From Adiantum capillus-veneris (taxonomy: Eukaryota > Streptophyta > Polypodiopsida > Polypodiales > Pteridaceae): a stretch of DNA of 64,000 bases. Shown piece by piece: positions 21,169 through 31,149 of the stretch. A program made the translations under genes and the position numbers. Numbering within the stretch: the first letter of the stretch is position 1; every line of letters starts with the position of its first letter. The stretch lies in the NCBI GenBank assembly GCA_014529385.2, contig CM043951.1:112948469-113012468 (forward strand). Direction: 5' to 3'. Below the pieces are notes generated by a model. It had not been told where the DNA came from, searched no databases, and was given only the letters and a program-made list of their open reading frames with translations.

Positions 21169-21917
21169 TTGAGATAATTTAGCTACGAGCAAACCTTGCT
21201 CTGATACCACTTGTTAGGAAATAAGACGTAACTAAATAGATAATTGAGTAGATTACTTAATGGAGAGAGACAAATTTATATACAGGAGATTATAGAGTAG
21301 AGAGAGAGTACACACGATATACGTGGCTCACCCAATGTGGGCTACGTCCACGGGAAAGCAGCCACTCAATGGCTTTAGTACTTCAAAACAAGAAGTAGTT
21401 TACAAAGGGATTATACCCTTAATGGAGCTCCCGCCTTGCTTCACTCTCACCACCTCACACTCACCTTGTTGCATCAACTTCACACTATGAAATGTGTGTA
21501 GAAATGGCCTCCTTTTATAGGCCAAAAGGGCTGCCCTCTCTTATGAGAGACAGCCATGTGTAGCCGCCCTTGTGCGAATAAGTCCAAATCGGACCCTCCG
21601 ATCCGCCCATGTGTGGCCGCCCTTGAGAAGACAAGTCCGCTTTTGAATTCGGCCATCGGCCATCGGCCATCGGCCATTGACTTCCGACCACCGGCCATCG
21701 GCCATTGACTACCGACCACCGGCCAACCGACCGGTTGTTTTCCGACCACTTTCCGGCCGCCGGCCGGCCATAATATTCCGGCGAAAAAAAAGTCTCGAGG
21801 GCCTCCGCCCCCGAGGCCTTTAAAGTTGCCCCTGATTCTTGTCCGTGAAAATTTTGGTTTCCGGTGAGTGATTTTCCTTCACGCACGATGGCTTCTCCTC
21901 ATAATGGGGGCCTTACA
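21169..21917 (-). mobile_element. Lone minus-strand LTR with primer site (truncated LTR retrotransposon)
   Basis: gctctgatacca near 21199-21209 is the reverse complement of the initiator-tRNA-Met primer site. It is followed by an LTR from TGTTAGG (21212) to CCTTACA (21917), about 706 bp with matching inverted ends. On the minus strand a TATA box (ctataaaagg) lies near 21511-21521. A GGCCATC/GGCCAC(C) short repeat fills 21650-21735. Only about 40 bp of internal sequence remains, so this is a fragment. Superfamily is uncertain (copia or gypsy). Confidence 0.75.
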
Positions 21918-22329
21918 AATGTGTGCTTTTACCACAGAAAACTACAAGGGTAAATCAGGCTCCATACTTAACAGAAGAGAGTTGACTTCAACTCCTTATT
22001 TATTCACGATACAGCTTTGAAGGATTCCTTCATTGACAGGTACATTTATAACACCCTGGCTGAAATTTTAAACCCAGTAGGCAATGTTGTCTTTGATCTG
22101 GAAAATTTGAAGTCTTTCATGGAAACTATGTAGAGTGATTTGCAGGACAAATTGGCTGAATATAATAATTCTCTAATGAATCATGCAATCGTGGATTATA
22201 TTGAGCAACAAAATTCCTTGGAAGAAGCAGAAGAGGATAAGGAAGAAGAAGAGAATAAGGACGAAGGAGATGATAAGGAGGAGGATGACCAAGAAGAAGG
22301 GCATACTAAGGATGATGACGATGCCCCAC

Positions 22330-23284
22330 TGTTGAGCCAGCAGAGCCAGCAGAGGATCACACCCACATTTTTTACTCACACTCATCCTTTTTGTAACCAT
22401 TGATTGTAATAAATGTCTTTCCGACATTGATTTTGAATTGAGCCATTCGTTAAGTAACGGGACTCAATTGAGTTTCCAGCTTGTAAATCCGAAGTAATTT
22501 CACTTGCCGATGTAATTAGTTAGAGATGTTCTCACCTCCAAGGCTGTGGTATATAAGCCAAAGTTTTGTAACCTGAAGGGATTCAGTTTTATTAATCAAA
22601 GTGAGTTTTTGAGCGCCGTGACTGTGTCTGAGAGAGAGAGTGTGAGAGAGAGAGAGAGTCTTATCTACTTGCTACGCGAGCTACGGAGCCTCCATTGGAG
22701 AAGCGACACCGCCATTGTGTTAGCAACGGCGAGAGCTATGCACTGATACCAAGAGTGCGCGCTATCGGTCTCTATGTGTGGTAAGTTCCTACGAGCTTCG
22801 GTGTGAGTTTTCTTCCAACTCGTGTGTCGGAATAGAGCGTGCAACATATCTATAGAACCACAACGAGTAGAGCTACACATTAGTACCATCGGGGTAAAGT
22901 TTCGATCACCTGTATTTTTTGGCCTGTCTTCATACGCGTTTACCGCACGGAGTGGTTATAGGTTGATTTTGCAGTTCAAGTCTTTAGGGTGTTGTTCTTA
23001 CCTAGTGTATAGACTTCCCCTTGAGTTTGAGATCGATTCAATGATTCTAGATCCTGTTTCGTATAGCATTCGTTCGTAGTACGGATTTCAGTCACTTGCG
23101 TATTCTAGAACTTAGATTTGATTTCCTTAGTAGTGATTGTCATTAGAAGGTCGAGTAGGTGATTTGACACCCACCTAGTTGTTTCCATGCGCCTGCGGGT
23201 CAAGCTCCGTCCTCGTCTGACAAATTCTGTTGTTGGTTGAGTTCTCGCTATTTAGCTTCCGCTAGCGGCGTAACCGCCTTAACA
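22330..23284 (+). mobile_element. Solo LTR of the E1 family, TSD CCCAC
   Basis: The same LTR as 20068-21082, from TGTTGAG (22330) to CTTAACA (23284), 955 bp. It is flanked on both sides by CCCAC (22325-22329 and 23285-23289), a 5-bp target duplication. No internal sequence is present, so it is a solo LTR left by LTR-LTR recombination, inserted in coding-like sequence of element T. Confidence 0.9.
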
Positions 23285-23364
23285 CCCACCTCCACCTCCA
23301 GGACCTCGTACTAGTGGCATAGGCCCAACAGAAGGAGGTGAGCCGGAGCCAGACCAGCCACGCC

Positions 23365-24821
23365 AGAATGAAGGGTAGAAGTCGGGCAGTCAGCAGTCCA
23401 AAGAATAGCAGCCCAGTCACATAGGGAATCCGCCAACAAATCAGTCCCATCTCAGTAGGGCGGTTAAAGGGAAAAGCAAAGTTAGAGATGGGGGACCAGT
23501 GGCTAATCAACAGCATTCCTTATAGCTTATCACCTTGAATAGACAATTGAGACATCAGCAGGCATCCATAACCACACAATATCAGGAGGATGATGATCTC
23601 CTGTCTGATCTGGAACGGTTTCAGAGGCTGTATGTCGGGGCCAGGGAAATGGTGGAGTATTGGAAATCAGTGGCTTTTCATGATCAAGAAGCTTTTCGTT
23701 TACCTACACATCCAAGCACAGTCCAGCTGCTGGAAAGGGTTCCTAAATGGATAATCACTGCTGAAGAGAGAGTGACCAACCCACATTTACAAAGACACTC
23801 TACTGCAGATTGTCGCTCTCTCGCTCTTGAATTAGAACTTCTGTTGGGAAACAAACCAACCTACAAATGTATGAAGGATGTTAGGGAGCAGTTAGAGGAG
23901 GTTTTGGTGCATTTGCAAATTGCTAGAGGAGTCTTGGATCAAAGAGTTAGGGCCATTCTTGAGGATCAGATAGCCACTACTAAAGGACCTCAGACTAGAA
24001 TGTCAGTCTGAGAACAGGCAACTACTCTCCGTAAATTGTTTCATCTAGTGAGAATCTCCAGAAAGATGATGCAGCAAGAGAATCAGACTGTTCTCAATGT
24101 TTTAGAATTCGTGCCTGATTCTCCAGTTCTCTTGTATGCCTTTTCAGCAAGAGAGACAGAGCTGCCAAGATTTTTTCCGGCACTTTATCCTTAACATCCA
24201 GAACCAGTTGATCGCCTTACATACTTCAAGATTATTGTTGAGCTCCGGGATTGGTATGAGCGATTGACTGTGGAATGGAGAACTTAGCAAACACTGTTCA
24301 ATGATGATCTCCAACTCAATGATATTCATGCACTGAAAGAAGAGATGCACAGGATCTGGATATGTATGGGTCAGTGGAAGATTCAGATCAGGGGCCTAAC
24401 CAAGATCACTAATCAACTGCTGCAACTTACTGTTGAGTCCTCTAAATTTTCTGAAAAGGATATTGCAGCTAAGGTAGGCCTAGCTCCATAGTATAGGGAG
24501 ATGGCTGAGATTCTTTTCGAAGCTCAGGTCAAAACTAATCAGCCTCTTCCAGAAGGATGGATCCATACTGCTTCGCATTGTCACAAGCTGGCCAGAACCA
24601 GGATCACCAAAGGCAGACGCACGCTTTATGATCCTGATACCAAAACCTATCATTCCCTCACACCTTATGAAGTAGAGATGACCACAGAAAGGAGGGATCA
24701 GCTTGATCAAGAGGCCATTTACCGACTCATTCGGAAGGAGAATGTTGGTACTGGGACTTCTCAGACGCCATCCAGGTCAAAGGGCAAACGGAAGCTGCTT
24801 CAATGGAAGGATACTGGGTAG
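23365..24821 (+). CDS. Unassigned helical ORF remnant of element T
   Basis: Part of fossil T. The best preserved stretch begins near 23535 ([20 protein letters not shown]). Recognisable text continues to about 24821, with segments such as [40 protein letters not shown] and [20 protein letters not shown]. It is predicted mostly alpha-helical. I recognise no known domain, and it does not resemble the extra ORF of E1 at 18392. Broken in several places. Confidence 0.4.
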
Positions 24822-25526
24822 TTCCATCTTAGAATTCAGTGGCGCCTTTTCTTCCTCAGATGGAAGGTTGATATCAGTTTGTGTCGATGATGAGAGGTCT
24901 ACCTTGGCCTTTTCAGCTGCCTCTTGCAATCTTTGTATGGCCACTCTATCATTGGTCAAGTCCAACCCCCAACATCAGAACCAAACGGTGGATTTTTCAG
25001 TCTCAAATCAGAATCAGACAGGGGAATTTTTCAAAATTTTTGGAATCTTGCCAAAATTCAAGAAAGGAGGGAAGGATGTAGTTGGCTGAGACAGCTTCAC
25101 TAAGTGAGAACGTTCTCTTATGAGACGGGCAGTGAATTCGTCAATAATTACTCCGGTAATTACCATGGTAAACCCAAGGTATATAAATAGGGGCCATTAC
25201 ATTGTAATCGGGTTGGCATTTGGGTTAGCATAGTCTTGAGCATAGTTGGATTAGCATTTTGGCGGCATTTGTACTTGAGTTGTCAATCCTTGGAAATTGT
25301 TGTCGGCTGTACTCTATCTGTAAATCACATCATACTTACTATAATATTTCATCTATAATTCCAATCACGGCAGATATTCCAGTCACAGTTACTCTCTATC
25401 TAGTACTCTAAATCTAAATTTGAATATTATTCTCAGTACAGTAGATAAATTCCAGTTCAGTTTCTGATTTTCTATCTAGTTGAGTGTCTAAACTAATACA
25501 TCATCAGTAGTCAAAATCTTCTAACA

Positions 25527-28500
25527 CTTGAATTAGCTATCTCAAGAGATCAACTCCAATTCCAATGGGTTCCTCGCAACTACCAATGCACTCTGACTGT
25601 TAGTGTAGATAGTGTTGGTAGTGTCCTGTCCAACACCCAAATCATCCATAAGGCAATTGAGCCATACACACTCAACCGTAGCTGTGCAGACTGCCCTGTA
25701 CTGAGCCTCACAACTCGACGTGGCCACAGTAGGTTGCTTCTTGCTCAACCATGATATACATGAATTGCCAAGCATGAAACAAAAACCACTTGTGGACACT
25801 CGCGTGTCAAAACACCAGCCCAATCTGATTCCGGAAAAGCATGTAAGTCTGGCGGCAATGATCCCCCCTTGGGATAAAACAAGCCAAGATGTAAAGTGCC
25901 ACTAAGGTGGTGAAAAATCCTCTTGACAGCCTGCCAATGCTTAGACCCTGGGCTATGCATGAATCTACTAACCCGTGAGACTGCAAACTGAATATCCGGC
26001 CTCGTGTTGCATACATAAATGAGGCAGCCAACAACAGTTTGATAAAGAGTGACATCAGCAGGATTGCCAGCATCATGTTGACTCAACTTCAAACTTGTTT
26101 CCATGGGAGTGGCAATAGGTTTGCAACCCTCAAGTCCAAACTTACATAGCAATGTCTCTATGTAACTTTTCTAACACAAGGCCATACCACCATCACACTG
26201 CTTAAACTGTATACCCAAGTAATGATGCAATAGCCCCAAATCTTTCATCTTGAAAGTAGAATTCAAATCAGCCTTAAATTCAGCAACATGTCTCTCATTT
26301 GGTCCAGTGATCAGCAAATCATTGACATAAAGAACCACAATGAGAAGTACATCACCCTCACGCTTTACATACAATGTGAATTCTGTTGGAGTCTTATGAA
26401 AGCCTCGTTTGACCAAATGAGTGTCCGCTTTCTCATACCAAGCATGAGGAGATTGCTTCAACCCATACAAAGCCTTCTTACATCTGCACACTTTGTCCTC
26501 TTGTCCTTTTATGACAAAATCGCGAGGTTGCGTTACATAGACTTCCTCAAATATGTCACCATTCAACAAAGCAATAATAATGTCTACCAATGCAGATAGA
26601 AAACGCACAGTAGTCATACGACAAGTGGGAGAAAAAGTCTCTTCATAATCTATGTCTTTTTGCTGTGCATAACCCTTTGCAACAAGTCGAGCCTTATGGC
26701 GATCGATCTCACCATCCGGCTTGCGTTTCAACTTGTAAACCCACTTTGTACCAATGGCCTTTTTGCCAGGAGGCAAATCACATAAAGTCCATGTGTCATT
26801 TTCTATAAGTGCATCACATTCTAATTGCATGCAGCCATCCAGTTTTTTGAATTATGTGCTTCATCAAAAGACAGAGGTTCCTCAACATCATAACTCAAGA
26901 GAGGTGAACAATTCACGATGTGAGGTAATGTGCTTTGTAGCACCACTATCAAAATACCACACATGTGAATCTACAGCAACTGACAAGCATGCATCATGGA
27001 CAACAGGATTGTAAGTGCACTCTGCGCTAAAAGCCCATTCTGCATCAACATCAGCATTACAGTCTCCTTTTACAGAAGACTCAACAATGGCTGCATTTGT
27101 AGTGGAACTAGCATTTGCAGTGGAACCACCCTCTTTCTTCTTAGCCTCTTTGGCCTTCAACTTAGGACACGACTTGATCAAGTGATCATTAGCTTTACAA
27201 TAATGTCAACGCATATTTTTTTTTCCCTTATCACCAGAATTGCTAGACGAAGTGCTGCCAGTAGAAGCATTAGCAATAGAAGTTCTGCCACTCGCAGTAG
27301 AACCATAAGAAGTGGCTGCATTGCTGTTACCACCCTTTCTTTGAGAAGTAATAAAAGCCTGTTCAATTGCACGCTGTCTAGTCCTGTTTTTTCTTGAAAG
27401 TGACTCTTGCAACAGCAATGTGCATAATGCATCAAACTTGACAACTTATGGATTTCCTTGGGTCATAAGTCTCCAAGTACTAGCAAAAGTCTGGTAAGGC
27501 ATCAAGAACAATCTGCACAAGGGACTATCTAAAATTGACTTCACCTGTAGAAATAAGTTTCTCATTGATATCCTTGAAACTAGTGAGGAAAGTTTCCAGT
27601 TCATCTTCCTCATACATAATCTTCGACTCCAGCTCTTTACGCAGCAAAGCAATTTTAGCCTCATTGCGGCTTGCATAAAGACCAACCAAAATATCCCAAG
27701 CCTGTTTTGCAGATTTTGTTGAACAGATGTGACGAACAATGGTACGCTTCACAGACAACGCAATCAATGCATGAGCCTGCACATCCTTTACATCCCAATG
27801 AGCTTGTTCTACCGTATGCAAAACAACTCTAATAGCGGCAATCCTTGCAGCAAGACCTTCAACATCCTCAACATCACCTACATCCTCAGAACCGGGACGT
27901 ACATCAATGCCCTACACAATATTCCAGACGCCCTTTGACACAAGAACATGTTGCATCATGTAAGCCCACATAGGATAATTGTCCCCATGCAACCTATCCT
28001 TAGTAGCAAACATCTTGAAGACATCTGTGTTGTTGTCAGCCATGGTAAATGTTGCACCTGATGTGAAAACTGCCCGAAAATAGGAGAAACGGAGCGGGAA
28101 CGACACGTGCTATATAGCACAAACCGTAGAAGACTCTAAGGCACCCGTTATGAGAAAATTGGCATTGATAGAAATTCTGCACAAAATGACGAAATTGTAT
28201 GTGCAGACCTGTCTATAGTGGAAACGGAGGTCGAAATGAGCCCGAATAAAAAATCTGAGCAGACCGAGCTCTACGAGCCATCCCGAAATATATGTCGACC
28301 TTACAAAACTTTCCAAAGCTCACTATAATCGAAGAAAGTGAGCAGGCGTATGCTGGAGCAGTTGGCGACTAAGCCCGGGAGGACGCAACCTGCTCTGATA
28401 CCAATTTTTGGAATTAGGGTTGCAGAGAAACGCATACAGCTTGGAGAAGACAAAGGAAGGTCAAGGCACACAATAGAGAGTGTGCTACTTAGTGTGCAAT

Positions 28501-28650
28501 GGAAATATGGATAGCCCTAGAGTGATGGGCGTATATACAATGCTCGAGGGGAAAAACCTCCTAAAGAGGGGAAAAATGCCCCGGCGGTCCTAGTATGTTC
28601 ACACACATCACTACCACATGTATATGGTAACAATAATAACCCAATCAGGA
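25527..28650 (-). mobile_element. Ty1/copia retrotransposon fossil C1 (minus strand, incomplete)
   Basis: Parts in element order, right to left: LTR from about 28409 (start TGGAATTAGGG, outer end near 28650); an initiator-tRNA-Met primer site (gctctgatacca, 28392-28403); gag with a UBN2-type domain (28106-27206); protease with WYFDSGATKHIT (near 26930); RT with ARLVAKGYAQQKDIDYEETF and LYVNDLLIT (26830-26171); RNase H with QPTVATSSCEAQYRAV and TNSQSALVVARNP (26152-25542). I recognise no integrase domain. The 3' LTR is absent, the sequence abutting the LTR of element T at 25526. Broken, several breaks. Confidence 0.85.
26171..26830 (-). CDS. Copia reverse transcriptase part of C1
   Basis: Part of fossil C1. 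The frame shows the copia RT signatures DTWTLCDLPPGKKAIGTKWV, HKARLVAKGYAQQ, CKKALYGLKQSPHAWYEK and the catalytic-box region VVLYVNDLLITG. The C-terminal text DLGLLHHYLGIQFKQ is typical of Ty1/copia. Confidence 0.85.
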   Translation of the reverse strand: MQLECDALIENDTWTLCDLPPGKKAIGTKWVYKLKRKPDGEIDRHKARLVAKGYAQQKDIDYEETFSPTCRMTTVRFLSALVDIIIALLNGDIFEEVYVTQPRDFVIKGQEDKVCRCKKALYGLKQSPHAWYEKADTHLVKRGFHKTPTEFTLYVKREGDVLLIVVLYVNDLLITGPNERHVAEFKADLNSTFKMKDLGLLHHYLGIQFKQCDGGMALC

Positions 28651-28655
28651 ACCTC

Positions 28656-30060
28656 CATCAATATGTTTGATCCTCACCAAACTTGACACACTTTTAGAAG
28701 ATGTTGATGACATTCGATCCAGAGTATGTCATAACACAAAGCTAACCAAAGAAAATAAACAAAGCCTCACAAGGATAGCAAAGCAGGTAAAGGAATTCAT
28801 CCTATTACAAAAAGAATAATTTCAGGAACCAATTAATGGAGACAAAAATCTTCCACCATTAAAAGGAGTTTCCATTTCTAATATCTTGAATACAAAATTT
28901 CAAAATTCCCTCAATGCAATTCTAGATATGGAAGCCAAGTTAACACTCCTTAATGAAATGTTTGTTTCTAAAACTTATTGGGAAAAACTAAATGAACCCT
29001 TTCTTATCAAAAGTGCTAGCAAATCAAAAGAGCCGATAAAATATCACGTTAAACTATGGCTAATGCTTGGAAACGCCAGAGTTCCTATCTTTGTTTTCAA
29101 CCAAGCTATGCTATGATCATTGACAATGATATTCTAAAAAAATTGCAGCCAATCATATTCAATGATGGCTATTCCAAATTCATATGGAAAGAGATAGATT
29201 TCTTTATTGCAATCTTAAATCAAATACAATATAGAATTCCATCACATGAATGGCCAAAGGTATATGAAGAAGAATTAAACCTAACCAATGCAACCATTCA
29301 ATAGGAAGCTCAAATTCTAATCCAAGAAAATACCTATCCGGCTCACAAAATCACATTCTTCAAAAATAAAATATATAAAATCCAAAGGAGAAACCACTGG
29401 ACCAAAGCCTACAGAGATCTCAAATTTTGATGTCCCGATGGATCGAGCCATCTCATTCTAGAGGCGGGTGGGATGACATAATTGCTTGTACCCAAGTGAA
29501 ATGAATCTTATCGGTGACATAATCGCTTATGTCATAATCCGCATGGATATGCTAGCACTCAGTGTCTAGGAAAAGCATGTGTGATAAGATTCTCCACCTA
29601 CCACTCCTTATCCTCCACCCCTCTCTACCTTTTGACCTATCCACTTTGTAAAGCAATAAGCCACCTTGGACAACAACACCCACTAGCATAAAGTGATGCC
29701 CACTCATGTAAAGTGACATCCACTACCTTACCCACCAAGGAGTTACCTTGAGCCTCAAGCCAATCCTTTCTTATATAAAGGAGGCCACTCCTCATTGTAA
29801 ATCCATCTCCTTGAGTCCTAGTGAATGCATCTCCTTAGCTTGTAATACCTCTTTGCATTACTCATAATAAGCTTAGTCTTAATCCTTGTACTAAGCTACT
29901 TCAAATTAAGATCTCCCTTTCTATTATGAGCCACTGCACACTCTATGTATTTACCTTCAGCCTATGTTAATAGAAATATACTACTTTTGTCTGAAAATTC
30001 TTTATGTGTGTTTCCTGGTATCAGGTGATAGATCTGTCCCCTGCGCATCCTGGCGCATAG
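28656..30060 (+). mobile_element. Possible endogenous caulimovirid fragment (or 3' end of another LTR element)
   Basis: About 28675-29430 is a broken + strand ORF. It has a coiled-coil-like start (NTKLTKENKQSLTRIAKQVK) and a Trp/Ile/Asn-rich body (KFIWKEIDFFIAILNQIQYR). It is followed by about 580 bp of non-coding sequence with two TGACATAA-type boxes (near 29473 and 29508), a TATA box (cttatataaagg, near 29770-29781) and, at 30016, TGGTATCAGG, similar to the tRNA-Met primer site. Late ORF, then promoter, then tRNA-Met site is the order in plant pararetroviruses; it also fits ORF, LTR, primer site. I do not recognise the protein. Broken in a few places. Confidence 0.4.
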
Positions 30061-30487
30061 GGATTTTTTTGCATCCGACCCCATCGGGCGCCATCGTGAT
30101 TGGTGGTGATTCTGTTGACCCCGTATGACCCCCCTGTCACTCGGCTTTGTAAAAAAAACCCCGAGATGTACCCCCTGGTCGAGAGGTCATTGCATGTTCG
30201 AGGTTCTATGCATGTGTTGTTGAAATGAAATTTATTGGACAATACGAATAAAACAAAAACATGTAATGAATGTTGAAAGAAATTGTTAACAAAAACAATT
30301 GTTTTGTATTGATTTGGATATTACATCATGGTCAATTAATTTTACTACAAATTACAAATGTGGGTATGGGGCGAATGGATGACTTCACACCAAAGGATTC
30401 TACAATTTTTAATGGGTTTGTCAAACCTTGACCTAGACTCAAGGCGTAGTGGCAGAGGATTGATCCTGGGTTGTTGCATGTAAAGGC
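30061..30487. other. Unassigned A/T-rich flank of the large nested element
   Basis: No coding region, repeat pair or element end was recognised. The stretch ends with gtaaaggcATTGT, the target duplication of element N. The right flank of N begins ATTGTaaaggcat. Confidence 0.5.
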
Positions 30488-30492
30488 ATTGT

Positions 30493-30725
30493 TGTGGGCT
30501 TCCACCACACATATTGAAGCAAGGGCCTTGCCTAGCACTGTGTGCGAGCCACAGATGGCTCCAAGCATGCAACTAGCCTAAACTAGTAAGCTCAAAGATG
30601 ACAATGGTGTGTCACTCTCACCGCTTTACGCTTGCTGTCGTGGAGGATTCCTCGCCACAAAGAAGAGGGAGCCACTATTGCACCGCGCTCAACCACCTCA
30701 CCGCCATCGTGCCGCCGCAATGCTC

Positions 30726-30792
<67 letters not shown>

Positions 30793-31149
30793 CACACACA
30801 CACACACACACACACAAACACTAGTACACAAGGGAGACGGAGAAGGACATGGAGCAGGAGCACTCTTCTTGCATTGCACAAATGAGAGAATGAGGTATTT
30901 TAGGTTTAGATTGACTTTTATATGGGCTTTCCCGTTCACATTTGGGCGCCCACACTTAGCCAATCTTATCCAAAAATTATAGGTTCCAATTTTAGAGTGC
31001 GCCTCTCATCGGCTATCACTCTTAACCATTCCTACTTGACCCACAAGCCCGGCCAATAAAACAATACAATACTAGAGGGTCCGACAAGCCAGCCCATGGC
31101 TACATAAAAGGTGGTCGCTTGGTGGTGGTGATCTCTTGGTGGGGTAACA
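30493..31149 (-). repeat. 3' LTR of element N (left copy, 657 bp)
   Basis: Starts TGTGGGC and ends GGGTAACA on the + strand. It matches 60460-61141 over its full length, including a (CT)n run at about 30727-30789 followed by (CA)n. Preceded by the TSD ATTGT. Confidence 0.92.

Larger units (their letters stand above)
21918..25526 (+). mobile_element. Gypsy-type LTR retrotransposon fossil T (3' part), holding a solo LTR
   Basis: A + strand fossil with coding remnants at 21960-22329 and 23285-24821. A purine run (aagaaaggagggaagga, 25060-25076) and a 450-bp LTR-like sequence from TGTAGTTG (25077) to TCTAACA (25526) follow; a TATA box (gtatataaatagg) is near 25179-25191. The coding text is helical and acidic (EEAEEDKEEEENKDEGDDKE), then proline-rich, then a long part with no polymerase motifs. 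By position next to the 3' LTR it looks like an extra 3' ORF of a large gypsy element. It is broken in several places and interrupted at 22330-23284 by an E1-family solo LTR. Confidence 0.55.

Noticed and set aside
20620-23079. Identical-looking 85-residue open frames at 20620-20877 and 22822-23079
   Set aside because: Both are the same part of the E1-family LTR. Presence in two copies reflects the LTR duplication, not a gene.
24144-24350. Minus-strand open frame opposite element T
   Set aside because: It is a shadow of the + strand coding remnant, with no independent support.
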